Origin: Dugong dugon | Lineage: Eukaryota > Chordata > Mammalia > Sirenia > Dugongidae | DNA length: 64,000 nucleotides | Assembly: GCA_030035585.1 (NCBI GenBank) | Contig: CM057476.1 | Location: forward strand, 26,210,501 to 26,274,500 | Reading direction: 5' to 3' | Shown: piece after piece, positions 21,600 to 31,595 of the stretch | Numbering within the stretch: the stretch's first letter is position 1 | How the letters are laid out: every line of letters starts with the position of its first letter | Notes under the pieces: generated by a model | What the model was told of the DNA's origin: nothing | Seen by the model: the letters and a program-made list of their open reading frames with translations, nothing else | Databases searched by the model: none | Made by a program: the position numbers and the translations under genes

Positions 21600-21900
21600 C
21601 CTTATAGAAATAAACTCTGCCACTTCCTAAGGGGGAAAGCTCATCCTTGTTCTCAATCTAAACTTTCACTTTTTATTTCACTTTTTCTGAAGAGAAGAAG
21701 AGACTCCAAAGGCTGGGTTGGAGGAAAAACCAGAACACAAAAGGACAGGCATGTAACATGTGGAAAGGCCACTGGACAAGGGTCCAGCAGGTTTAGTTTC
21801 TGGGTCTGACTCAGCCATCAATCAGCTATGTGATGATGGGTAGGTCAGATGTCCTCCCTGGACTTCTTCTTCTGCTAAATGGAGAGAGAATGGGTAGAAT
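21600..21900. other. MIR-like and unassigned
   Basis: A weak MIR signal is seen at 21,800-21,890 (TCTGGGTCTGACTCAGCC). I see nothing else. Confidence 0.4.
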
Positions 21901-22095
21901 GATTCAGTTATTCATTCATTCAACAGATATTTGTTGAATGTGCTGTTAGGCCCTAGATAGCAAGTGATGAGCAAGACAAGGAGCTTACCACTTGGAGGTC
22001 AAGGTAACATTAAAGAGAAAAATAAATACTCAAGTGGTCTGAGCAAGGAAGAGAGGGTTAGGGGATGACATTGGAGGGCAATAGAGCCAGAACTT
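21900..22095 (-). repeat. L2 LINE 3' end fragment
   Basis: ATTCATTCATTCAACAGATA and TTTGTTGAATGTGCTG are the reverse complement of the L2 3' end. ACAAGGAGCTTACCACTTGG follows in the expected order. Confidence 0.6.
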
Positions 22096-22379
22096 GGAGA
22101 ACTTTGTTCCTAAGGTCTGTGAAGCTCTGCCACCATGTCATACCATATACTTCCTTTGTCCCTGCATTAATGAAGGAAGCATCATATGATGGTCAAACAC
22201 TTGGTCTCGAGTACCATATACTGACTCTCCCTGTAACTCTGCTAGAGAATCCCACATTCAAGATGGCACCTTCCATTCCATTCCGCCCACCAGCCCAAAC
22301 AGCCTCTTCCACCACTCTCCACCCCTGCCCCACCAGATCCTGATTCCCTCAACATCCATTTTCCCCCATTTTTCTCTCT

Positions 22380-22610
22380 GCACGTCATGCCTTTCATTTC
22401 TGACCAAACTTCAAATGTTGAGAACACTGATAAATTAATGATTGTAATTAATAAAAATTGACTCTGTGCTAATAAATTATTATGAAATGGCCTGTCAGGA
22501 TTTTTAATGAAATGCAAAAAGCTGCAGTAATGAGATGAGTGTGTGCACTTTTTCAGCCCAGACATGAAGAAATACATCCATGGGGGAACTTGAGATTCTA
22601 CAAAGAAAGA
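22380..22610. other. Repeat-free AT-rich block, candidate conserved non-coding element
   Basis: Core features are AATTAATGATTGTAATTAAT, then GCTAATAAATTATTATGAAA, TTTTTAATGAAATGCAAAAA and CTGCAGTAATGAGATG. Several TAAT cores and no repeat signature make it look like a developmental enhancer. The 168-codon minus frame across it is an accident of low stop density in a T-rich reading. Confidence 0.42.
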
Positions 22611-22649
22611 ATCCAGGAGAAGAAAAGTAGGGTTGGAGCATTGCTCAGA

Positions 22650-22870
22650 GGGAATAGGAGGAATCACTACTGAGTGACTACCTACTATGTTAGACACTTG
22701 TCTTAACAATCCCATGAGATAGTTACTATCATTACCTCTCACTTTCACAGATGAAGAAGCTGTGATTATTTAACCTCAGAGAGGGTAAGGAATTGCCCTA
22801 GGTCACCCAGCAGTTATGTTGTAGAGCTGGTATCAAAACGAGTTTGGATTTCAGATTCCCCAAGTTCCAA
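22650..22870 (-). repeat. MIR SINE
   Basis: CCTACTATGTTAGACACTTG, then ACAGATGAAGAAGCTGTG and TAGGTCACCCAGCAGTTATG fit MIR in reverse complement. Confidence 0.6.
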
Positions 22871-22894
22871 CCACTCAGTTATACCAAGAGCTCA

Positions 22895-23100
22895 GGATTT
22901 AGGAGCCAGGGACATGAGTTCAAAGTCAAATTTAGTCATTTGACATGATGATCCAGAGTAGGTCACTTAACCTCTCTAAGCCTCAGTTTTCCCATCTGTA
23001 TAAAGGAGATAGAAATACCTCTTTCCCATGTTTTTATGCATGTACCTATAAGAATAAAGTGAGATGATGTATATGAACACCTGTAGCCTTAATAGTCTTC
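22895..23100 (+). repeat. MIR SINE
   Basis: GTAGGTCACTTAACCTCTCT and AAGCCTCAGTTTTCCCATCT give a clear MIR in sense, continuing to AGTGAGATGATGTATATGAA. Confidence 0.75.
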
Positions 23101-23229
23101 TTCCTTTCTACCTCCAAGAGTTTGGCATAAGAAGCAGGTAAGGCATTGCAAGAAAGGGGCCCAATGTCATGGAATGGAGGCAAGGCAGCATCCTTATTCC
23201 TGCCCCTTCCCAGCTCTATGGAGTGTTTA

Positions 23230-23530
23230 ATATTACAAGGTTGTCCCAGTTCTTTGTAAGCTATAGCCATGAATGTAAAACAACCCAGTTTTTACGACAG
23301 AATTGTTTAACCCTGCACCAATTAAAAGTACCTGTTATTAAAAAAGGTAATTAGGCTGTAATTAGTTTGACACAAGACATTAAGCAGATTATTATCAAAG
23401 CCAGGGAAATAGTAACTTCAAAGCAATTTCCCCTCTTGAAAGAGGCATTTACATGCTGCCATTGGAAAGCGATCCTCACTCGAGGCGCTTTTTAATGTAG
23501 GGAAATGTGGTTCCTAACTCTTCCAAGCAG
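23230..23530. other. Repeat-free block, candidate conserved non-coding element
   Basis: It carries two close TAATTA cores in AAAAGGTAATTAGGCTGTAA followed by TTAGTTTGAC, the pieces CAATTAAAAGTACCTGTTAT and AAGCAGATTATTATCAAAGC, then CATTTACATGCTGCC. It is bounded by ordinary, more diverged DNA. No gene or repeat is seen. Confidence 0.42.
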
Positions 23531-23884
23531 CTTGGAGCTTTATGGCAGGGAATGCCCACATTACAAACAAACCTGGGTGGCTTGGCTGCAGAGATTCTCC
23601 CCAAGAAACTCACATTCTGGGCCAGGGACTGTCTAGCCAGCATCTAGCGCGGGCCAGAGCAATTATAGGTAGAAGCTACTGGCAAGAGGAAAGGTTAGAG
23701 GGAGTGCACACAGCACCCATATGTGCCAGGTGGCGTCCTCAGGTTTTGAAATAGTCTCTCCCTGACTCCCTGAAACAATCCTGTGAGGGAGAGAAAGCAG
23801 GTTACTGGCCACTAGTGTGGCAAGGAAGGAGATCGAATGTCCTCCTCCCAATAATGAGAGGAAAAGCACTTTCCCCAGCAACTT

Positions 23885-24234
23885 TTGTTATCAAAAATAT
23901 ATTATCATGCTCCAACAGGGATAGACTGTAAAAACATTACGCTAATTGAAGTAAGTCAGACACAAAAGGACAAAGATTCTGATTCTTCTTACATAAAATA
24001 TCTAGAACAGGCAAGTGTATAGAGACCAAAGTTCATTAGTGGTTACCAGGGTGGGCGGGCAGGAAGGGGAAAAGGGGAAAAGGGGAAAGGTTAGGGGACA
24101 CTGAGTTTCTGTTTAGGGTGATGGAAGAAATTAGAAATGGATAGTGGTGAAGGTTGCACATGATGTACATAATTAATGTCACTGAATTGGACAGGTTAAA
24201 AATGTTAAAGTGGGAAGTGTTTTGTTACATATAT
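23885..24234 (+). mobile_element. L1 LINE 3' end
   Basis: TTGAAGTAAGTCAGACACAA, then ATATCTAGAACAGGCAAGTG, ATGGATAGTGGTGAAGGTTG and AATGTCACTGAATTGG. A GGGGAAAA triplication lies at 24,065-24,090. Confidence 0.78.
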
Positions 24235-24383
24235 AAGACCAAACCCGTTGTCATCAAATCTATTCTGACTCATAGTGACCCTATAGGACAGAGTAGAACA
24301 GCCCCCTAGGGTTTCCGAGGAGCAGCTGGTGGATTCAACTGACGACCTTGTGGTTAGCAGCTGAGCTCTTAACCACTGTGTTG
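24235..24383 (-). mobile_element. AfroSINE, short type
   Basis: CTGACTCATAGTGACCCTAT, GGGTTTCCGAGGAGCAGCTG and AGCTCTTAACCACTGTGTTG show the short form, which lacks the 'ctttacagaagcagactgcc' block. Confidence 0.88.
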
Positions 24384-24394
24384 CATATATATTT

Positions 24395-24508
24395 GCCACA
24401 ATCAAACAAATAAATACAGTGTGCACACACCTGTCTATCTGTGTGTATATACATACATATATACTTGTATATACATATATATAAATACATATGCATAAAC
24501 ACATATAA
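24395..24508. repeat. (TATACATA)n/(GTGTATAT)n microsatellite
   Basis: Degenerate TA/CA/TG units such as CTGTGTGTATATACATACAT run up to the next SINE. A second AC-rich array lies at 24,720-24,770, on the other side of that SINE, so the SINE split one array. Confidence 0.7.
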
Positions 24509-24509
24509 A

Positions 24510-24713
24510 ACCTTCCCATTGCTGTTGAGTCAATTCCAACTCATGGCCACCTCTATAGGATAGAGTAAAACTGCCCCATAGGGTTTCCTAGGCTGTGATC
24601 TTTACAGAAACAGACTGCCACATCTTTCTCCTGTGGAGCCGCTGGTGGGTTCAAACCACAGACTTTTTGGTTAGCAGCTGAGTGCTTAACCATTGTACCA
24701 CCCACAGTTCCTT
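24510..24713 (-). mobile_element. AfroSINE, full-length type
   Basis: CCATTGCTGTTGAGTCAATT, then GTGATCTTTACAGAAACAGA and the head TTGTACCACCCACAGTTCC. It lies within a TA/CA microsatellite. Confidence 0.9.
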
Positions 24714-25039
24714 TAAATACATGTACATAGATACATACACATACACACACACATACACGTATATATATAATCAAGTTCCTTTTATTTTCCCTTAGCAATC
24801 TTTCAGGGACTTGCCCTCCCAGAAGACCCTGATTCTCTGTCACTTTCTCCCTGTGTTCTTACTTCCGTGCCCTTTCCCACTGCTTCTTCTGTTACCTGTG
24901 TGATTCATGGGAGAGATGGACCCAGAGTCACCGGTGAACAAACCTCCCTAGAAACAGCTCAGCCCTAGCTGCGGAACAATGTTTCAGGACCAAGGTCAGC
25001 GGCACAGGTACTACTTCCCCAACTATATCTACAACAATA

Positions 25040-25250
25040 AAGTTGAGGTCCCATCTCTGCCACGTAGCAGCTGTTTGACCTTGGATGGTTTATGTAACCT
25101 CTCTGAGCTGCAGATTTCTCTCTGATAAAATGGGATAGCAACAGTACCTTACTTAAAGAGCCATTTTGAAGAATTCACATCAAGTGTTCAGCAGGAGCTT
25201 GGCAGCTTGCAAGTTCTCCATAAATGAGAACTATTATTATTATTAGCCTA
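25040..25250 (+). repeat. MIR SINE
   Basis: ATCTCTGCCACGTAGCAGC, then GTAACCTCTCTGAGCTGCAG and ATAAATGAGAACTATTATTA. The copy is nearly complete in sense orientation. Confidence 0.7.
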
Positions 25251-25452
25251 TGCTCCTAACTGCTGACCTATGTGCTCTCATTATCTTGAAGAGCTTTGCT
25301 TTCCAAGAGACCGAAAAAATATAAATATAAATGTAATACAGACAATTGCGGCAAAAACCAGTTCTAAGTAAACTAGATCCCTCTCCTCCCCCAGCTACAC
25401 AAATACTGTCTGTTTTATTTAGCCAGCAGTATTTTAATTTCCTTTTCTATAG

Positions 25453-25563
25453 AGGATGCAGTGGCTGAAAACTAGGCTGCTAACCAAAAGGTTGGCAGTT
25501 TGAATCCACCAGTCACTCCTTGGAAACCCTATGGGGCAGTTCTACTCTGCCCTATAGGGTTGC
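25453..25563 (+). mobile_element. AfroSINE, internally deleted and tail-less
   Basis: The copy starts near AGGATGCAGTGGCTGAAAAC, keeps the B box GCAGTTTGAATCCACCAG, then jumps to CCTTGGAAACCCTATGGGGC and stops at CCTATAGGGTTG before the RTE-like end. The direct repeat TTCTATAG (25,445-25,452 and 25,564-25,571) flanks it. Confidence 0.82.
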
Positions 25564-25594
25564 TTCTATAGATAGCCTTGTAATATTATTATAT

Positions 25595-25800
25595 ATGGCA
25601 TTTATTGAGAGTTTATACTTTTCCAAGGACTGTGCTAAGCACTTTTTATCAATTATACCATTCCAAAATCTCTGCCACCCAGATAATATTAGGTAATTGG
25701 AATTGTACTCATTTTGTAGATGAGGAAACTGAGGCTTGCAACTGGTAAGTGGCAGAGGCAGGATTTACACTCGGGTCCCTCTGATGCCAAGCCCTTAATG
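25595..25800 (-). repeat. MIR SINE
   Basis: GGACTGTGCTAAGCACTTTT, then AGATGAGGAAACTGAGGC and TAAGTGGCAGAGGCAGG. The copy is clear, in reverse complement. Confidence 0.75.
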
Positions 25801-25844
25801 GAGATTCATCCCAGCCCTCCTAGATTTCACGTTCTGGTAGAAAA

Positions 25845-26170
25845 GTTGTTGTTGCTGTGGTTGTTAGTTACTTTCAAGTCAGCACCCCATGCACATGGAA
25901 CGAAAGCTACCCAGTCCCTGCACCATGCCCATGATCCGTTGGGGATCAGACTGTTGTTATTCATAGTCTTTTATTGGCTGATTTTAAGAAGTAGATTGCC
26001 AAGTCTTTCTTCATAGTCTGGAAGTTCCCCTAAAACCTGTTCAGCATTGTAGCAACACACAAGCCTCTACTGACAGATGGGTGGTGGCTGCACATGAGGT
26101 ACACTGGCTGGAAATTGAACCCAGGTCTCCTGCATGGAAGGCAGAAATTCTACCACTGAACCACCCTACA
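25845..26170 (-). mobile_element. tRNA-Gly-headed composite SINE with RTE-like body and tail (copy D)
   Basis: On the minus strand the head reads GGTGGTTCAGTGGTAGAATT, like tRNA-Gly, with the B box region GGGTTCAATTTCCAG. The body (ATGTTGCTATGATG-like, then AGTCTTTCTTCATAGTCTGG on plus) corresponds to the RTE 5' region. The tail on plus starts GTTGTTGTTGCTGTGG, the RTE-type end. Two further copies are at 31,800 and 62,903. Confidence 0.75.
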
Positions 26171-26180
26171 GAGGCAAGTA

Positions 26181-26500
26181 CAGGTAGATCCCAACTTGCA
26201 ACATATTCCAGTAACAATGAACTGCACTTACGACTGTCTGGCTTTTTTTTTTTTTTTTTTTGATCTTATCATTAGCAATATGTACTATATACAATGTTGC
26301 AGCATGTAATTTGCTGATGTTATCACTCTCAGATATTCACTCACAGATATTTAATGTAATGATTTATAAACGTAATGATAATATAAGACAATAATAATGA
26401 AAACGATAAAAAAAAAAAAAAGAGGTATCCAACTTACGTCAGAACTGACTTGTGACAGAGTCATCAGAACACAGTTCCATCGTTCGTCAGGAACTACCTG
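26181..26500 (+). mobile_element. Tigger-like (TcMar) non-autonomous DNA transposon
   Basis: The ends CAGGTAGATCCCAACTTGC and GTCAGGAACTACCTG are inverted repeats, flanked by TA on both sides (26,179-26,180; 26,501-26,502). A poly-T of 18 at about 26,244-26,261 and a poly-A of 14 at about 26,408-26,421 sit symmetrically inside, so the element could fold on itself. No transposase is left. Confidence 0.7.
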
Positions 26501-26504
26501 TAGT

Positions 26505-26757
26505 TAGAAGCTAGCTGAAAGTATTTGTACACAGTAGGTGCTCAGGAGATATGTGTCCTCACCACTTTCTTCCTCAGTCTTGAGTTTCCCCACCTTTCCA
26601 TTCAGGTGTTTGGACAGATCTTCTCTAAAGGGCCCATTGAGTCAGTTGATGCTGCCAGGAGAGCATCCCAGGTCCCCACGCCTCCCCTCTCACTGTCTGT
26701 CACCCCAAGGCCCCATCTGTGTTCTTAGGACCACTGCCTGAGCTTCTTGCCTCCCCT
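26505..26757. other. Unassigned non-coding stretch
   Basis: I recognise nothing here beyond a short TACACAGTAGGTGCTCAGGA, which is MIR/L2-end-like. Confidence 0.4.
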
Positions 26758-26972
26758 CACCAAACCGAAACTAAATCCATTGTTGTCGAGTTCATTCTGA
26801 TTCATAGTGACCCTATAGGACAGAGTAGAATGGCCCCATAGAATTTCCAAGGGTATAATCTTCATGGAAGCAGACTGCCACATCTTTCTCTTGCAAAGCA
26901 GCTTGTGGGTTCGAACCACCAACCTTTCAGTTAGCAACCGACTGCTTACCCACTGTGCCACCAGGGCTCCTG
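26758..26972 (-). mobile_element. AfroSINE, full-length type
   Basis: ACCAAACCGAAACTAAATCC is the tail. TAATCTTCATGGAAGCAGAC is the middle block. The head is CACTGTGCCACCAGGGCTCC. It is one of the best preserved minus copies. Confidence 0.92.
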
Positions 26973-27423
26973 CCTCCTCTCAAAGCCTCCAGAATCCAGG
27001 AAGAGCCAGAGGAGCTGATCCTGGCAGCAGGGCCTTGAGCCCATCCTGCCGTTGCCATGACAACAATGTTGGCATCAGTCTTCTTCAAGCCCCTATTCCC
27101 AGCTCCGCTTCTCTCCCTTTCTTGTCATGTCTGTGCCTGCTGGGCATCCCAGCAGTAGGATCCAGGACGAGAGGCTGGGACCAAGCTTGAATGCGGCGAT
27201 GGGGCCAATGCATGGGGTAGGAGGAAGGAATGAAAGAGGAGAAGGCTCAGGACTGGGATGGTTAAGGCTCAGTAGGGGGGCTTGGAGTGATCCTCTGTCC
27301 CCTGCCAACCCCAGCACACTTCATTTCTTCCTCTCTCCCTTCTTTCTGAGCACATATTCCATGCCAGGTATCGTACTAAGCTTTTTACATCCATTACCCC
27401 CATTACAGTTTAGCTTAAGTATA
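26973..27423. other. Unassigned, short MIR end
   Basis: I see no gene. Near 27,345-27,400 (GAGCACATATTCCATGCCAG) there is an MIR-like end in reverse complement. Confidence 0.4.
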
Positions 27424-27622
27424 AGGAGCCCAGATGGCACAATGGCTAAGTATTCAGCTGCTAACCAAAAGGCTGGTGGTTCAAACCCACCCAGCGGCTC
27501 TGTGGGAGGAAGCACTGGTGATCTGCTTTTGTAAAAATTAAAGCTAATAAAACCCTATGGGGCAGTTATACATGGGGATGTTATGAGTTGGAATTGAGGC
27601 AATAGCACCTAACAACAACAAT
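27424..27622 (+). mobile_element. AfroSINE, GGAGCCC subfamily
   Basis: GGAGCCCAGATGGCACAATG is the head. GTTCAAACCCACCCAGCG holds the B box. The end, AATAGCACCTAACAACAACA, is the RTE-type tail. Confidence 0.9.
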
Positions 27623-27639
27623 AACCTCCTATGGGAAGT

Positions 27640-28130
27640 TTCCTGTTATTATAACCTAAACAGAAGATGCCAGGTGCCATGTTTACAGCAAATCACTCAG
27701 AGGGCATAGAGTGGACTACAAAATCCCACTTGCTCAGAATCCTGGAGGTTAGAACATGTTAGAATGATTATGACTCATCTCTCCCCACACCCATCATATA
27801 GATTGGAAAAAACGGAGACCCAGATCAGGGTAGGAACTAGTCCAAGGTCATCTGGCCATTAATAAGAGGCAGAACCAGGGCTTGATGCCAGGTCTGTCTG
27901 CTTCCCAGTCCAGGGCTCTTTCTCCTAGTCCCACATTAGAAGAGCCAAACACAGGGCTAAGTCATTGGGCCTGGCAGTCATTCCACCTTTGGAATAACAG
28001 ACAAGAGCATGTATTGCTGGCCAGGGGATGTGCTAGATGCTGATGTATATGAACTTGATTTTCAACTCACTACTAAACAGACATGATTATTAAGCCCATT
28101 TATCGGATGAAGACATAGAGGCCTGTATTA
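27640..28130. repeat. Old MIR fragments and unassigned sequence
   Basis: 27,790-27,930 resembles MIR in reverse (GGAGACCCAGATCAGGG, AATAAGAGGCAGAACC), and 28,000-28,130 another (GATGTGCTAGATGCTGATG, TTATTAAGCCCATTTATCGG). I see no gene. Confidence 0.45.
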
Positions 28131-28595
28131 GTTTTTTATCCTGTTGTAACAAATTGCCACATACTTAGTGGCTTAAAACAAGACAAACATCACATTACAG
28201 TTTTGGAGGTCGGTCGTCCAACATGGGTCTCAACTGGGCTAAAATCAAAGCGTCAGCAGGGCTGTGTTCATCCGGAGGCTCTAGGGGAGAAGCATTTCCT
28301 TGCTGTTTCCAGTTTCTAGAGGCTGCCACATTGCTTGGCTCTTAGCCCCCTTCCTTCATCTTCACAGCCAGCAATGTCAGGCCCAGTCCTTCTCACACTG
28401 TCATCCCCCTGGTTCACTCTCTTCTGCCTCCCTCTTCCACTTATAAGAACCCTTGTGATTACATTGGACCCACCTAGTTAATTCAGGATAATCTCTCCAT
28501 CTCAGAGTCAATTGATTATCAACCTTAATTCCAGCTGCAACCTTAATTCTCCTTTGCCATGTAAGGTAACATAGTCACAGGTCCACAGGATGGTG
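28131..28595 (-). mobile_element. MaLR-type solo LTR
   Basis: The plus strand starts TGTATTAGTTTTTTATCCTG and has TAACAAATTGCCACATACTT. It continues GCAACCTTAATTCTCCTTTG and GTAACATAGTCACAGG. This is the reverse complement of the LTR type at 4,434 and 44,895. It is non-coding. Confidence 0.72.
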
Positions 28596-29689
28596 GTGGT
28601 GAAGATCAGGAAGTTGGTGTCCAAGCTGCCAGTCAGAGACGGGGTGGGGATAGGGGTGCAAGCCTGCTTGAGTTGCATTTCAGCAATCACGAGAAAGAGT
28701 AAAATGCAGGATAAGAATGCCCAGACCTTCCCCAATGAGCCACATCTCCTGACCTTCCCCAAGCCATAGATTCCCTGCTCCAGCCACTTGGAAATTTTCC
28801 CTGATCCCCAAGATGGTTGAGTCTTTCCTGCTACCATGATGTTGCTTGTGCTATTTTGTCTGCATGATTTTCCCACAATCTCTGACTGATGAATTCTGTC
28901 TCATCTTCCAAGTCTCCAAGTGGGACTTGGCTCTGTTTAACCCCAGTCCCCCACCTCTTCTTGCTAACTTCCAACATTCCCACCAATATGCATTCCCACT
29001 TGGGTTTGGAAACATTGTCATTACCTTAGAAATTTCTGGTGTGATTCTAAAAATATGGAATTTTCTTTAAACATAATGTTAGCCAGTATCCATTTTAGAC
29101 TCAGGAAATTTAAGTTACCTACCACCTGACAAAGACATGTACAACTTTTCCTGTCTATGTATATTTCTAAAATTAGAGAGTTGTGTTAACCGCCACAGTT
29201 AAAATCAAAACGATGGATTCCTCTGATGAAATCCGTCCTAAAGTGTCTCTTCTCCTGACAGTCAGAAAGCTCAGTCTCAATTTGTACTATTATGATCCTT
29301 GTAATCACTCTTCACAATTGCATTGTGACTATCCTTCACTCCATGAGGCTATGGTGGCCTTGGAAGGAAGGTGAGAAGCTCCGACCTCACATGGAGTCAC
29401 TTCCTGCCTCACCTCAAAGACCTTTATACGCTTCCTACATGGCAAGAGCCAATCACAGCAGAGCTGGGCTGAACTTTCCTGGCTGAAGGAGGACTTTGTT
29501 AGCAGGAGGACAGCAGCTCTGATGAATCAATATCGAAGACCTTGCGCTTTGGTTTTGCTTCTTCTTAGAGTAATCGAAAATGCCGAAGAGATGCATTTAT
29601 TTGGTAGTTGCTTCCAGTCAAAGCTGAGTTAAGCAATTCTGGGGACTGGAATACTGCAAAAAGTGGAGAGCCTCTCTATTTCAACAGCC
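28596..29689. other. Unassigned non-coding stretch
   Basis: About 1.1 kb without a gene, RNA or recognisable repeat. The base composition is ordinary. Open frames up to 122 codons show no motif. Confidence 0.4.
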
Positions 29690-29962
29690 AAAAAAGTTAA
29701 ATATCAAAATTACCATTCAATACACCAATGTTTGTTGCAGCATTATTCACAATGGTCAAAAGGTGGAAACAACCTAAATGTCCATCAACAGATGAATGGA
29801 TAAATAAAACGTGACATATATACACTATGGAATATTATTCTTTCATAAAAAGGAATGAAGTTCTGATCCATGCTATGGCATAGATGAAGCTTGGAAACAT
29901 TATGCTAAATGAAATAAGTCAGTCTCAAAAGCACAAATATTGTATGATTCCACTTGCTGCAT

Positions 29963-30087
29963 TTTTACACAAATAGTGCGTGTGTTACATGTTTTTTGCC
30001 AACCATGCCCACCCTCCACGAGGTATTTTCATAAGCACGCTATGCTAATGTTTTTCCATATTTCTGTAAAAAATTAGTATAGGTGGG
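29963..30087. other. Foreign block of about 125 bp inside L1
   Basis: Compared with the L1 at 23,985 ('cttacataaaatatctag'), this copy has an extra stretch. It begins near TTTTTACACAAATAGTGCGT, passes CCCACCCTCCACGAGG, and ends at TAGTATAGGTGGGCTT. It has no SINE, RTE or L1 signature I know. It may be a private L1-subfamily segment or an unknown short element. Confidence 0.45.
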
Positions 30088-30255
30088 CTTATGAAATATC
30101 TAGAATAGGCAAGTGTATAGAGACTAAAGTTTACCAGTGGTCACCCCTAGGCAAGAGGGAGGGAGAAAGAGGGACTTATTGTTTAGGGGACACTGAGCTT
30201 CTGTTAAGGGTGTTGGAAAAATTTAGAAATGGATAGTGGTGATGGTTGAACAACA

Positions 30256-31047
30256 TGTTGTTGTTAAGTGACATTGAGTAGGTTTTGACTCAGAGAGATC
30301 TTGTGTATAACAGATCAAAACACTGCCTGGTCCTGCGCCATCCTCACAATTGTTGCTATGTTTGATCCCATTGTTGCAGCCACTGTGTCAGTCCATCTCA
30401 TTGAGGGTCTTCCTCTTTTTCACTGACCCTCTACTTTACCAAGCATGACGTCCGTCTCCAGAGACTAGTCTCTCCTGATAACATGCGCAAAGTAAGTGAG
30501 ACGAATTCTCACCAGCCTTCCTTCTAAGGAGCATCCTGGCTGTACTTCTTCCACGACAGATTTGTTGGTTCTTCAGGCAGCTCATTGTATATTTAATTTT
30601 CTTTGCCAACACCATAATTCAAATTAATCAATTTTTCTTCCATCTTCCTTTTTCATTGTCCAGCTTTTGCATGCCTATGGGACTATTGAGAATACCATGG
30701 GCTGGATCAGGTGCACCTTAGTCCTCGAAGTGACATCTTTGCTTTTTAAGTTTTCAAAGAGGTCTTTTGCAGCAGATTTGCCCAAAGCAATATGTCACTT
30801 GATTTCTTGACTGCTGCTTCCGTGGACATTGATTGTTGATCAAAGTAAAATGAATTCTTGACAACTTCGATATTTTCTCTGTTTATCGTGATGTTACTTA
30901 TTGGTCCCGTTGTGAGGATTTTTGTTTTCTTTATGTTGAGGTGTAATCCATACTGAAGGCTCTGGTCTTTGATCTTCATCAGTAAGTGCTTCAAGTCCTC
31001 TTTGCTTTCAGCAACAAGGTTGTGTTATCTGCATATGGCAGGTTGTA
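30256..31047 (-). mobile_element. RTE LINE, 3' part with RT C-terminal region
   Basis: About 790 bp of RTE in reverse complement, from TTGTTGTTAAGTGACATTGA (3' end) to GTTATCTGCATATGGCAGG. The RT catalytic YADD region falls at 31,015-31,035 and reads YADN here, so the last catalytic Asp is lost. The insertion lies inside the L1 copy and is younger than it. Confidence 0.88.
30746..30994 (-). pseudogene. RTE reverse transcriptase fragment
   Basis: The 82-codon open frame contains LLMKIKDQSLQYGLHLNIKK followed by TKIL, the region just after the YADD box in RTE reverse transcriptases. It starts at an internal Met and ends in a stop, so it is a remnant. No full enzyme is encoded. Confidence 0.85.
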
Positions 31048-31149
31048 TGATGAATGTAATTAATGTTACTGAATAGTATATGTAAAATGTGTTGAATTAG
31101 CAAGTGTTTTCTGTTCCTGCGCTTCCTCTAGATTATTGGATTGGGCTGG

Positions 31150-31372
31150 AGCAGTGATTCTCAACTAAGGGTGATTTTGCCCTCTAGGGGGCATTGAACA
31201 ATGTCTGGAGACATTTTGCTTGTCACAACTGAGAGGGGGTTGCTACGGGCATCTTGAAGTTAGAGGCCAGGGACGCTGGTCCCCATAGTACAATGCACAG
31301 GGCAGCCCCCACCACAAAGAATGATGTAGTCTAATATGTCAGTAGTGGTGAGGTGGTGAAACCCTGGTCTGG
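31150..31372 (+). mobile_element. hAT-type non-autonomous transposon (MER group)
   Basis: The start GCAGTGATTCTCAACTAAGG is followed by ATTTTGCCCTCTAGGGGGCA, TGTCTGGAGACATTTTGCTT and ACAATGCACAGGGCAGCC. The end, GTGGTGAAACCCTGG, mirrors the start. It is a common old placental element, with no transposase. Confidence 0.7.
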
Positions 31373-31439
31373 GCTGAGGCCCCTTCATTGGTATGTTTCA
31401 AAAACTCCCCAGGTGATTATAATGAGAGCCACTGGGTTA

Positions 31440-31595
31440 ATCAAACGCTCAGCAGTTAGCCTTGGGGAGTTACAATCTTTTAGATGAAGCCTCCATAATC
31501 AGCCAGCTGTTATTAAATCATCAATAGCTGTGGCCAAATTAAAGCCGGAGTTAAAAGTGCTTTGAGCATTGACTTAATCGCTTCCTGCTAGGGTG
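31440..31595. other. Repeat-free block, candidate conserved non-coding element
   Basis: CAGCCAGCTGTTATTAAATC, then ATCAATAGCTGTGGCC and AAATTAAAGCCGGAG, with E-box-like CAGCTG and TAAT-type cores. It is bounded by a hAT element and an L2/MIR remnant. Confidence 0.38.

Larger units (their letters stand above)
29690..31125 (+). mobile_element. L1 LINE 3' part with two inserts
   Basis: Left part: TTTGTTGCAGCATTATTCAC, then TAAATGTCCATCAACAGATG and CTAAATGAAATAAGTCAGTC. It resumes at ATGAAATATCTAGAATAGGC (about 30,088) and again after the RTE insertion (30,256-31,047) with GAATGTAATTAATGTTACTG. An unexplained 125-bp block lies at 29,963-30,087. Confidence 0.75.

Noticed and set aside
22242-22748. 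168-codon minus-strand ORF
   Set aside because: It crosses a repeat-free AT-rich block and low-complexity flanks and shows no protein motif. The block is better explained as non-coding.
30746-30994. Host gene for a reverse transcriptase-like protein
   Set aside because: The frame is a fragment of a decayed RTE LINE on the minus strand, with a mutated catalytic box and stops on both sides.
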